A stretch of 64,000 nt of DNA from CAWAYH01 sp963786195 (GTDB lineage: Bacteria > Acidobacteriota > Vicinamibacteria > Vicinamibacterales > 2-12-FULL-66-21): NCBI GenBank assembly GCA_963786195.1, contig CAWAYH010000006.1, positions 620,001 to 684,000 of the forward strand. Reading direction: 5' to 3'. A program made the position numbers and the translations under genes. Positions 52,439 to 60,158 of this stretch are shown piece by piece; the first letter of the stretch is position 1, and each line of letters begins with the position of its first letter. Under the pieces are notes generated by a model. That model was not told where the DNA came from and ran no database searches. It saw nothing but the letters and a program-made list of their open reading frames with translations.

Positions 52439-52846
52439 ATGACACGGTTTCTGAGACGGAAGGTGACGGCGGCGGCGGTGGCGGCGGCGATACTCGCAAC
52501 CAGCACGCCCGCGGCGGCCGGTCCGGCGGCGAGGCGCGAGGCAGGCTGCCCGAACGTCTGGGTGGCGCAGGTGTTCCGGGGCTACCCGGTGCAGATCGTC
52601 ATCCAGGGCGCGAACAGCCAGGACGAGCTCGAGCTCCTCATCGATGACGGGATTGGGCACCCGATTGCGAGCCTGCGGGTCTCGGCTCACTCTCGAACCG
52701 TCTCCTGGACGCCCCCGCTCAGCGGGATCGTGTGGATTCGCCTCCGCACCTTCGACACGGGGTCTCAGAACTACAGCCTCGAGATGATTGGCGGCCGTCT
52801 GCTGAGCGAAGGCGGCTGCGAAGGCCAGAGTTCAGAACGTCTCTGA
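52439..52846 (+). CDS. small exported PPC-like single-domain protein, divergent member
   Basis: 135 residues. I choose ATG 52439 because alignment of the shared leaders puts it at the paralogues' start; ATG 52433 is also possible. The signal peptide VAAAILATSTPAAAG precedes a domain whose strand pattern mirrors its neighbours (NVWVAQVFRGYPVQIVIQGA; ELELLIDDGIG; SGIVWIRLRTFD), though sequence identity is low. Two cysteines remain, near the two ends of the mature protein, perhaps forming a disulfide. It is flanked by the two near-identical copies. Function unknown. Confidence 0.72.
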   Translation: MTRFLRRKVTAAAVAAAILATSTPAAAGPAARREAGCPNVWVAQVFRGYPVQIVIQGANSQDELELLIDDGIGHPIASLRVSAHSRTVSWTPPLSGIVWIRLRTFDTGSQNYSLEMIGGRLLSEGGCEGQSSERL

Positions 52847-52950
52847 CGGTCTGCAGAGTCCTGCCGCCCGGAATCCCGCCTCAATCCCTCCAACATCCCT
52901 TCCACACAGCCTTCCAGAAAGTCGAGAGCGACCGGGCGCTCGTCGACTCT

Positions 52951-53025
52951 AGCCTTTGGGCTCAAGGCCCTGGGCTCTCTAGAGGTTCTGGGGCTCGAAC
53001 CAGAGCCCAAAGCCCAAAGCCCCGG
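52951..53025. repeat. degenerate inverted AAGCCC / GGGCTT repeat tract
   Basis: The left arm (TTTGGGCTCAAGGCCCTGGG, 52955-52974) and right arm (CAGAGCCCAAAGCCCAAAGC, 53001-53020) are imperfect reverse complements around a loop of about 26 nt. Word content resembles the 22915-22990 tract. Confidence 0.7.
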
Positions 53026-53030
53026 AAGAT

Positions 53031-53079
53031 GATCCACTTCCGGACCGCCTGCGCCTGTAGGGGTGAGGAGGATAGGACA
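53031..53079 (+). promoter_or_regulatory. conserved 49-nt leader of exported PPC-like gene 3
   Basis: Same length and core as 51883-51931, ending GAGGAGGATAGGACA before the ATG. Confidence 0.7.
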
Positions 53080-53442
53080 ATGACACTGAACAAGCGGATT
53101 CGACAGACGGTGGCGGCGGTGCTGGTGCTGGGAAGTCTACTGGCGGGGCCGGGCGCGGCGTTCGCGCAGCTGAGCCCGCGGGTCAGCCGGGTGCTGGCCT
53201 CCGACACGGACACGTGGCGGATCTGGGTGACGGAAGGCTACACCTATACGGTCATCGTGGATGGCGACGGTGACACCGACCTGGATCTGTTCGTGAGAGA
53301 TCGCTTCGGGCTCGTCGGCCGGGACATCGATGCGACCGACTACTGCGTCGTGACCTTCCGGGCCCGCACGACCGGATACATCGAGATCGCCATCGAGAAT
53401 CTGGGCAGGGTCTACAACGAATACATCATCAGCGTGCGGTAA
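53080..53442 (+). CDS. small exported PPC-like single-domain protein, copy 3
   Basis: 120 residues, closely matching the protein at 51932 along its whole length (LSPRVSRVLASDTDTWRIWV; VIVDGDGDTDLDLFVRDRFG; VYNEYIISVR). Differences are mostly conservative and the reading frame is intact, so selection appears to act on it. The signal peptide is VAAVLVLGSLLAGPGAAFAQ. The matching leader and terminator show that a whole transcription unit was duplicated. Function unknown; the domain is PPC-like. Confidence 0.78.
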   Translation: MTLNKRIRQTVAAVLVLGSLLAGPGAAFAQLSPRVSRVLASDTDTWRIWVTEGYTYTVIVDGDGDTDLDLFVRDRFGLVGRDIDATDYCVVTFRARTTGYIEIAIENLGRVYNEYIISVR

Positions 53443-53463
53443 GCAGCCCTCATCCCGCAGCTA

Positions 53464-53510
53464 CCAGCCGGTCCCGCTTGGAGAGAGGCGGGCCGGCTGG
53501 CGGCGTTCTT
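53464..53510 (+). terminator. rho-independent-like terminator after PPC-like gene 3
   Basis: The stem CCAGCCGG / CCGGCTGG with an inner extension (TCCCGC / GCGGG) is followed by CGGCGTTCTT. The T tract is short. Confidence 0.65.
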
Positions 53511-53539
53511 AGGTGGCTGCCACCTCACCCGGCGGCAGC

Positions 53540-56371
53540 TCAACGCGGCGGCGCGATCGGAATCGTGCGGCCGGTGAACGCGCCGCCCTTGACGCCTCCC
53601 AGCTTCGCGATCACGAGCTTGACCCAGTCGGTATTCGGGCGGCCGCGAGACGTCACATCGGAGACGATCGTCGGCTCCTCGCCGCTCGCCCAGACGACCT
53701 GCGAATCCCAGTCGATGGCGCGCGGTCCGGGAACGCCGCTGATCTCCGAGCTGAGGCGCTGACGATCGGCATCGCTCAACTCGTGCGGCAGCGCGACGAG
53801 CAGAATCGTCTGCGCGGGCGGCGGACCTGCAATCTCGAACGTCCAGTTCGTTTTCGCCAGTTGACTCTCGTCGAGGATCGAGGCGGCGCCCTCCGCGCCG
53901 AAGAGCACGAGATAGCGCGACCAGCGGTCGGGAGCCGTGGCCGATACGGCGAGCCGACTGGCGTTCAACGGAATCGGATCGCCGGGCTTCAGCATCTGCC
54001 GACGCCCGTTCACCACGGCATACAGCGTCAGCTCGGGACGAGTTGGCGTGGGACCGGCAGCCAGACGCTCGGTCACAATCTCGAGATCGCGTTCCGATTG
54101 CGGATCGCCCATCTCCGCGCGCAGGGTCACCGCGTTGTCCTTCGCCTCCCGGTACGCCTTGCGTGCTCCTTCGAAGTCGCGGGCACGAATCAGATCCCCG
54201 TACTGCACCAGGCCTGCGAGGAGATCGCGCCGCGCGCGCGCATCCGCGGCATCGCTCTTCAGCAGCTCGCGAAGCCTGTTGAGCGCATCGAGCACCTGAC
54301 CCTCGGCCGCCTGACGATCGGTCATGCCCGTCACCGAGGCCTGCCGGAGGAGGCCGACCGCCAGGTTGCGGGCGATGCCAGGCTGCCGGTCGCCCGATTC
54401 GACCAGCGAGCGCAGCGTCGAGATCGCGGCGGCGTACTGCTCCTGCGCCTCGCGCCAGGCGCCCTGCTTCGCGCGCGCATCGGCGATGCGAAGGCGACTG
54501 AGCGCGATCAGCCGCTGGCGCTCGGGACTGTTGCCGTCGCGCTGGGACAGACTCTCCTCAATCCCCAGCGCTTTCTCGAAGCTCGTGAGCGCGTCCTGTG
54601 TCCTGCCCTGCGCCAGCGCAATGTCGCCGAGCGGACGATGGATGCCGGCTGCCAGGGTCGGATACCGGACATCGCCCGGATGGTCGCGAGCCAGACGATC
54701 GGTCAGCGCGAGCGCTTCCTCGAACGCCTTCGTCGCGTCGGCATAGGCCGCCTGCGCCGCCAGTACGTTGCCGGTGGACACGCGCGTGCGCGCGAGCGCA
54801 AACGCGAGATCCGCGGAACCCGGATCGGCCTGCCGCAGCTGGTCGAGAATCGTGCGGGCCTGCTCGTAATGCTCGAGGGCCTTCGGGCGCTCGCCGAGAT
54901 TGGATCCGTTCGGGTTCCCCATCACGTCGCCCAGCCGGCGATAGCCTTCGGCGATGTCGAACATCAGCCGTGAATCGCCCGCGGCCTGCGCGCGCAGGCG
55001 GTTCAGGTACAGCGTGATGCTCTGCGCAATCGCCTGACGCGTTTCCGTCGTGCCGCGGACGCGCGCCAGCGACTCGTCGGCAGCGAACAGCAATCCCGCG
55101 AGCGCGCGCGAGGCCTCGAAACGCTCGGTGGCGAGCGCCTGTTCCCGGCGGGCAGTCCGCCACAGACCGATGACGCTGACGAGCGCCACGACCAGCGCCA
55201 CGCCGGCGAGAGCGGCGAGCGCGGACTGGAGGCGATTCCGGCGGAGGAACTTGCCGGTCCGGTAGAACGCCGAGCCCCGCCGCGCCTCGACGGGATAGTG
55301 GTCGAGCCACGCGCGCAGGTCGCGCGAGAGATCGTCGACGCTGCCATATCGCTTGCGCGAGTCCGACTGAATCGACCTGAGGATGATGGCGTCGAGATCG
55401 GCGTCGACATCGTGCGGCGACACGGCCTGCCGGCCGGGAATGTTTTGCAGCTCGTCAGACGAGGCGACCAGGCTCGGTTTCTGGAACACGCCCTGATTCG
55501 TCGTGGTGACCTCGCCCACCGAGACCGACTGCGGACGGATGCCGGTCAGCAGCTCGTGGAGAATCACGCCGAGCGCGAACACGTCCATGCCGGTATGAAC
55601 CGGCTCACCCTGCAGCTGTTCGGGGCTCGCGTACGCGGGCGTCGCGCGCTTGAGCAGCGGATTCGTCGGGAGGCTGGCCTCGAGCCCCGATCGCGTCAGC
55701 ACCTTGGCGATGCCGAAGTCGAGCAGCTTCGGCGTGCCGTCCGTGTCGACGAGAATGTTGCCCGGCTTGAGATCGCGGTGGACGATCAGGTTGCGATGCG
55801 CGAGCGACACCGCCTCGCACACCTGCTGCAGCACTTTCACGCGCGCGCGGACGTCGAGCCCGTGCTTGTCGCAGTACGTGGTGATCGGCAGGCCGTCCAC
55901 GTACTCCATCACGAAGTAGAAGCGCTGGTCCGGCAGCCGGCCGGCGTCGAGCAGCGTCGCGATGCACGGATGCTGCAGCGACGCGAGTATGCGGCACTCG
56001 TCCTCGAAGCGCGCGATCAGTTCATCGGTCGTCTCGCCGGGGCTGACCACTTTCACGGCCACGCTGCGCTCGAACGCGCCGTCCGCGCGGCTGGCGAGAT
56101 ACACGTGGCCCATGCCGCCGGCGCCCAGCAGCCGGAGGACGCGATACGGACCGACCAGCGCGCCAATCAGATCGCTCGGCGGCGGATCGTCTGACGCCGA
56201 GAACTCCCCCGGCTCGAGATCCTGGTACACCTCGAGGAGGTGCGCCACTTCCTTGAGCAGCGCGCCATCGTCCGCGCACGCGTTCCGCAGGAAGGCGTCC
56301 CGGGCGTGCGGCGGCTGCTCGAGCACGGCGCTGAAGACTTCCTGCACGCGGCCTGGGGCGTGTTGGGCCAA
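53540..56371 (-). CDS. membrane Ser/Thr protein kinase with C-terminal TPR repeats
   Basis: 943 residues, intact, from a TTG at 56371 preceded by AGGTAG. Residues 1-70 form a helical segment (VQEVFSAVLEQPPHARDAFL) typical of acidobacterial kinases. The kinase domain (about 75-340) has LGAGGMGHVYLASR, HRDLKPGN near 196, DFGIAK near 217 and ATPAYASPEQLQ. A transmembrane helix lies near 385 (ALAGVALVVALVSVIGLW). TPR-like repeats follow to about 720, then a C-terminal region with beta strands (LTLYAVVNGRRQMLKPGDPI; TILLVALPHELSDADRQRL) resembling DUF4384-type envelope domains. It is divergent from the ECF sigma factor at 56448, a likely regulatory partner. Confidence 0.9.
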   Translation of the reverse strand: MAQHAPGRVQEVFSAVLEQPPHARDAFLRNACADDGALLKEVAHLLEVYQDLEPGEFSASDDPPPSDLIGALVGPYRVLRLLGAGGMGHVYLASRADGAFERSVAVKVVSPGETTDELIARFEDECRILASLQHPCIATLLDAGRLPDQRFYFVMEYVDGLPITTYCDKHGLDVRARVKVLQQVCEAVSLAHRNLIVHRDLKPGNILVDTDGTPKLLDFGIAKVLTRSGLEASLPTNPLLKRATPAYASPEQLQGEPVHTGMDVFALGVILHELLTGIRPQSVSVGEVTTTNQGVFQKPSLVASSDELQNIPGRQAVSPHDVDADLDAIILRSIQSDSRKRYGSVDDLSRDLRAWLDHYPVEARRGSAFYRTGKFLRRNRLQSALAALAGVALVVALVSVIGLWRTARREQALATERFEASRALAGLLFAADESLARVRGTTETRQAIAQSITLYLNRLRAQAAGDSRLMFDIAEGYRRLGDVMGNPNGSNLGERPKALEHYEQARTILDQLRQADPGSADLAFALARTRVSTGNVLAAQAAYADATKAFEEALALTDRLARDHPGDVRYPTLAAGIHRPLGDIALAQGRTQDALTSFEKALGIEESLSQRDGNSPERQRLIALSRLRIADARAKQGAWREAQEQYAAAISTLRSLVESGDRQPGIARNLAVGLLRQASVTGMTDRQAAEGQVLDALNRLRELLKSDAADARARRDLLAGLVQYGDLIRARDFEGARKAYREAKDNAVTLRAEMGDPQSERDLEIVTERLAAGPTPTRPELTLYAVVNGRRQMLKPGDPIPLNASRLAVSATAPDRWSRYLVLFGAEGAASILDESQLAKTNWTFEIAGPPPAQTILLVALPHELSDADRQRLSSEISGVPGPRAIDWDSQVVWASGEEPTIVSDVTSRGRPNTDWVKLVIAKLGGVKGGAFTGRTIPIAPPR

Positions 56372-56421
56372 TGTTCTACCTGCTTGAGGGGATGACCGAG
56401 TCTAGCACAAGGACACCGGCC

Positions 56422-56427
56422 TATAAT
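56422..56427 (+). promoter_or_regulatory. possible -10 box (TATAAT) for the ECF sigma factor gene
   Basis: A perfect TATAAT lies 20 bp before the ATG, with no good -35 box at the right distance. Weak call. Confidence 0.35.
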
Positions 56428-56447
56428 GCCGGCGCCCCGAGGTGCGC

Positions 56448-57035
56448 ATGCGACGAGACCCCGCCGACGTGACCCGGCTCCTTCAACGCTGGCGCGAAGG
56501 AGACGCGAACGCGGCCGACCAGCTGCTGGCTGCGACGTACGACGAGCTGCGGCGTCTTGCCCGGACCTTCTTTCGAAACGAGCGCAGCGACCATACCCTG
56601 CAGCCTACCGCGCTGGTCCACGAGGCGTATCTCCGGTTGTTCCGGGATCAGCCCGTCGATATTGAGACGCGCGAGGCCTTCTTTCGGCTTGTCGCGGCGC
56701 AGATGCGCCGGGAGCTGATCGATCACGCCCGGCGCCACCGCGCGGACAAGCGGGGGGGCGGGGCGGCCAAAGCGAACATCGACGACCTGGCAGAATTGAT
56801 ACCGGCCCCCGAGGGAACCTCCGTCGAGGAGCTGTTTGCGCAACTCGAGGAACTCCTGGCCCGTTTTGCCGTCGAATACTCACGGGCGGCGAAAGTCGTC
56901 CAGCTGCGGTTCTTCGCTAATCTCTCCAACGAAGCCGTCGCCGCGACACTGGGCCTGAGCACCGGCACAGTCAAGCGTGACTTCGCGTTTGCCAGGGCGT
57001 GGCTCGCACGCGAGCTGAGAAGCGCCTCGCGCTGA
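56448..57035 (+). CDS. ECF-family RNA polymerase sigma factor (acidobacterial type)
   Basis: 195 residues; ATG 56448 follows GAGG, and a GTG at 56442 is an alternative. Region 2 reads LLAATYDELRRLARTFFRNE and LQPTALVHEAYLRLF; this HTLQPTALVHEAYL motif is typical of the ECF subfamily abundant in Acidobacteria and Planctomycetes. Region 4 contains VVQLRFFANLSNEAVAATLG and STGTVKRDFAFARAWL. No anti-sigma gene is near. The divergent kinase (53540-56371) and the downstream caspase gene suggest a kinase, sigma factor and protease unit. Confidence 0.9.
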   Translation: MRRDPADVTRLLQRWREGDANAADQLLAATYDELRRLARTFFRNERSDHTLQPTALVHEAYLRLFRDQPVDIETREAFFRLVAAQMRRELIDHARRHRADKRGGGAAKANIDDLAELIPAPEGTSVEELFAQLEELLARFAVEYSRAAKVVQLRFFANLSNEAVAATLGLSTGTVKRDFAFARAWLARELRSASR

Positions 57036-57060
57036 CGCACGCGCGGTTACCTGAAAACTG

Positions 57061-57089
57061 TTGCGAGCCCGGTATCGGCCCGCTATACT
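57061..57089 (+). promoter_or_regulatory. sigma70-like promoter of the caspase gene
   Basis: TTGCGA (57061-57066) and TATACT (57084-57089) with a 17-bp spacer lie 53 bp before the ATG at 57143. Confidence 0.5.
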
Positions 57090-57142
57090 GACCGCCCCGC
57101 AAACGCTGCGTAAAGTCCGGGAACGCGGGAGATCAACAACAC

Positions 57143-59320
57143 ATGACGCTGGGCAAGCTCTTGATTCTGGGGCTGACGGGCACGTGTGTCGTCACCGCGG
57201 CGACGCACGCACAGGCGCCAGCCGCGCGCTACGCGCTCCTCGTGGGCGTGTCCGAATACCCGCGGCTCGACGTCAGCGGCCCTCGATATCGTCTCGAGGG
57301 GCCGCCCAACGACGTCGCGCTGATGCGTCGCGTGCTCGAGGGCGATCCCTTCAAGTTCGAGCCCGCGAAAATTACGTCGCTCGCAGGATGGCCCACCAAT
57401 CCCGATCTGCGCCCGACGAAGGCGAACATCAAGCGAGCCTTCGAGCGCATCACCGCGCAAGTCAAGAACGGCGATCAGGTCTTCGTGCTGATGGCCGGCC
57501 ACGGCAGCCAGCAGCCCGCTGATGACGATCCCAGCGACGTCGAGCCCGACGGCCTCGACGAGATCTTCCTTCCGGCCGACGCCGCGGGCTGGAAAGGAGA
57601 GATCGGTCAAGTCGAGAACGCGATCGTGGACGACGAAGTGCGCGTGTGGGTGAACGATCTCCGCGCGAAGGGCGCTTTCGTGTGGATCGTGTTCGACTCG
57701 TGCCATTCCGGCACGATGGTCCGCGGCGCGCCGTCATCCGTCGAGCGCGAGCGTCAGATTCCCGTCGAGACCCTGATCCCGAAGGACGTCCTCGAGCGCG
57801 CGCGGACGAAGTCCACGGGAACCCGCGGTTCAGGACGCGATGCACCTCTGCTCGGACTCTCGGACGGCGCCGGCGAGCTCGCCGCGCTGTATGCCGCGCA
57901 GATGGGCGAGACGACGCCGGAGAAGCGTCTGCCGGACGCAAAGGGCCAGGTGCACGGCCTGTTCACGTACACGCTGGCGGACATCCTCGCGACGAGCTCT
58001 TCGCCGCTCACCTATCGCGAGCTGGCGAATCGCGTGCTCGAGCACTACCGCGCCGGGCAGCGCGTCGGGCCGACGCCGACGTTCGAAGGCGCGGGCCTCG
58101 ATCGCGAAGTGCTGGGTCAGCGCACGTTCCCCGATCGTCCGCAGATGCTGCTGGGCGGTCCGGTTGAATCGGGATTCGAGCTGCGCGCCGGAAGCATCCA
58201 CGGCCTGACGCCGGGCAGCATCCTCGAGGTCTTCCCGCCCGCGGGATCGGGCGGCGCCGATCGTCCGCTCGGACACGTCCAGGTCGTCTCGGCGAAGGCC
58301 ACCACGGCGATCGTCACGCCGGTGGCGCACAACAACCTGCCGGCGCCCGCGGCGGATCGACTCGTCGACGGCGCACGCGCGCGCGTCGTGGAGTACGACT
58401 ACGGCGATTCGCGGCTCCGCATCGCGCTGCAGGGTCGTGTCACCACGCGTGGCGGCGATGAATTCGAAGTCGTCAGGAGTGGCGCCGGTCCGGCGCCGCT
58501 CGAGCGCGCCGCCGGTACTCTGTCCGCGGGCTCGCAGGGACTCGCGGTACGCACCGATTCGGCGGAGGATGCCGAATGGTTCGTCCGCATCGTCGGTGAG
58601 GACGTCCTGCTCGTGCCGGCGTCGGGATGGACCCGCGACGCCTCGAAGGACGGCGCGGCCGCGTCCGTCCCGTCACAGTTCCGCATCGGCGCGGTCAACA
58701 GTCCCGATCTCGCCGCAAATCTGTCTCAGGCCGCGCAGAGAATCGCGCGCAGCCGTACGCTCATGCACCTGGCAGAGGGGCCCGCGCCCACGGGCGACGT
58801 CAACCTCGAGCTGAAGCTGGTGCGCTATCCCAACGAAACCTCCACAGCCGGACGGGAGCTGACGTACGAAACCGGCGGCCCGCGGCTCGTGGTCGGCGAA
58901 TGGGTCGCGTTTCAGATGACGAACAAGGGAACGGTTCCCCTCGACGTCACGCTGCTCTTCATCGACAGCGGCTACGGCATCCAGGCCCTGTATCCGATGG
59001 CGGATCAGGAAATCGACAATCGCATCCAGCCCGGACAGCAGGCCAGCACGTCGCGGTTCGAGGTGGACGCGAAAACGCTCGGAGTAGAGCAGGTCGTCGC
59101 CATCGGCGTGCCGGGGGGCGTGGGACCGCGCACGTCGTTCGCCGTGCTGGCCCAGCCATCACTCGATGCCCTGAAGACGCGGAGCGGCGCGCGATCGGCG
59201 CTCATGGACCTGCTCGAACGCAGCATGTATGGCGGCCAGACCAGGAGCGGCAGCCTGCGCATCGGTGGCGGCCTCCGTCACGTCGTCCGGATGATTTCGT
59301 GGCAGACGGTATCCCGCTGA
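57143..59320 (+). CDS. exported caspase-family (C14) protease with C-terminal DUF4384 domain
   Basis: 725 residues, intact. A signal peptide (LLILGLTGTCVVTAATHA) precedes a caspase p20-like domain: YALLVGVSEYPRL, then the catalytic His in VLMAGHGSQQP near 119 and Cys in IVFDSCHSGTM near 187. A middle region with beta strands follows, then a DUF4384 domain near 570-660 (LVVGEWVAFQMTNKGTVPLD; DVTLLFIDSGYGIQALYP). DUF4384 often accompanies caspase-like and kinase proteins in multidomain bacterial signalling. Both catalytic residues are present, so activity is expected, probably after Arg or Lys as in metacaspases. It follows an ECF sigma factor in the same direction. Confidence 0.9.
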   Translation: MTLGKLLILGLTGTCVVTAATHAQAPAARYALLVGVSEYPRLDVSGPRYRLEGPPNDVALMRRVLEGDPFKFEPAKITSLAGWPTNPDLRPTKANIKRAFERITAQVKNGDQVFVLMAGHGSQQPADDDPSDVEPDGLDEIFLPADAAGWKGEIGQVENAIVDDEVRVWVNDLRAKGAFVWIVFDSCHSGTMVRGAPSSVERERQIPVETLIPKDVLERARTKSTGTRGSGRDAPLLGLSDGAGELAALYAAQMGETTPEKRLPDAKGQVHGLFTYTLADILATSSSPLTYRELANRVLEHYRAGQRVGPTPTFEGAGLDREVLGQRTFPDRPQMLLGGPVESGFELRAGSIHGLTPGSILEVFPPAGSGGADRPLGHVQVVSAKATTAIVTPVAHNNLPAPAADRLVDGARARVVEYDYGDSRLRIALQGRVTTRGGDEFEVVRSGAGPAPLERAAGTLSAGSQGLAVRTDSAEDAEWFVRIVGEDVLLVPASGWTRDASKDGAAASVPSQFRIGAVNSPDLAANLSQAAQRIARSRTLMHLAEGPAPTGDVNLELKLVRYPNETSTAGRELTYETGGPRLVVGEWVAFQMTNKGTVPLDVTLLFIDSGYGIQALYPMADQEIDNRIQPGQQASTSRFEVDAKTLGVEQVVAIGVPGGVGPRTSFAVLAQPSLDALKTRSGARSALMDLLERSMYGGQTRSGSLRIGGGLRHVVRMISWQTVSR

Positions 59321-59389
59321 GTCGAGTTGCGCCTGGACGATCGGAGTGCGGCAGATCACGCAGAACTCTCACACCAAAGGAGCGAGACC

Positions 59390-59866
59390 ATGAGACGAAC
59401 TCTGGCAATGAGTGCGGTGTCCATGGCCCTGGCCATGGCCGTCGGGCTGGCGATGTCGGTCAGGGCGGAGATGCCGCAGGCCGAAGCGAAGCCCGATCAG
59501 ACATCCCGTAAGGAAACCGGGCGCGGGACCGGCGCGGATCCCAACGTCAAGTCGGACACCGGGGTCAACACCAAGGGGCAGCCCGTGGGGATACCGGGGC
59601 CCGAGGCGAAGACCGGCGAAAAACCTCGCGGCCAGGCCGGGATTTGCGAGGTCACGTTCGACAACTACACCAACCTCTGGGTCAAGACGTATGTCGACGG
59701 TGAGTTCACCGGCGTGATGCGGCCGTGGGGCAGGCTCACCGCGTACGCGATCTCCGGCCGCACGATCCTCTACGCGCGCGCGGACTATCAAGGCGGCGGC
59801 TTCGACTCCTGGGGTCCCACCACCGTCCAGTGCGGACGCAGCTTCCTCTGGAGATTGAATCCCTAG
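59390..59866 (+). CDS. small exported protein of unknown function
   Basis: 158 residues with SD AAAGGAG before ATG 59390. A signal peptide (VSMALAMAVGLAMSVRAE) is followed by a Gly/Lys/Pro-rich low-complexity stretch (residues 30-85) and a C-terminal domain of about 70 residues with aromatic residues and two Cys (CEVTFDNYTNLWVKTYVDGE; PTTVQCGRSFLW), probably a small disulfide-bonded beta domain. No family is recognised. It is cotranscribed with or just downstream of the caspase gene and may be its partner or target. Confidence 0.72.
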   Translation: MRRTLAMSAVSMALAMAVGLAMSVRAEMPQAEAKPDQTSRKETGRGTGADPNVKSDTGVNTKGQPVGIPGPEAKTGEKPRGQAGICEVTFDNYTNLWVKTYVDGEFTGVMRPWGRLTAYAISGRTILYARADYQGGGFDSWGPTTVQCGRSFLWRLNP

Positions 59867-59942
59867 TTCGGTTGTCGGTTTTCGGTTGTCGGTTTTGGGT
59901 TTTCGGTTCGGTTATCGGTTGTCGGTTATCGGTTATCGGTTC
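59867..59942. repeat. degenerate TCGGTT repeat tract
   Basis: Eight or more TCGGTT words (TCGGTTGTCGGTT, TCGGTTATCGGTT, TCGGTTTTGGG) with 5-7 bp spacing, starting at the stop codon of the preceding gene. The tract is lower in GC than its flanks. Confidence 0.85.
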
Positions 59943-59987
59943 GAACGGGCGTGGGGGGCACCTCGGTCCACGAGGTGCTCTCGCGTC

Positions 59988-60137
59988 TCAGCTCTTCGTG
60001 CTTTGTCGGTCTCTCCGGTTCTTGGCGATGCCGATCGCGAGGCACACAAAGCCGAGAAGCAGGAAGGCGCTGTTACGAGCCGCGCCGATGGTAAAGCACA
60101 AAAGGGCCAGAGCAATGAACGGCATCCCGCTTCGCAT
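59988..60137 (-). CDS. small hydrophobic membrane protein (49 residues)
   Basis: An ATG at 60137 preceded by the strong SD AAGGAGAGG opens a 49-codon frame ending TGA at 59988. It has two hydrophobic segments, MPFIALALLCFTIGAARN and SAFLLLGFVCLAIGIAKN, each followed by a basic turn, so a two-helix hairpin membrane protein is likely. It begins 21 bp after the stop of the M20 peptidase gene and is probably in the same operon. No family is recognised; the length, SD and two clean helices support it as real. Confidence 0.65.
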   Translation of the reverse strand: MRSGMPFIALALLCFTIGAARNSAFLLLGFVCLAIGIAKNRRDRQSTKS

Positions 60138-60158
60138 AGCCTCTCCTTGATGTCTGGT

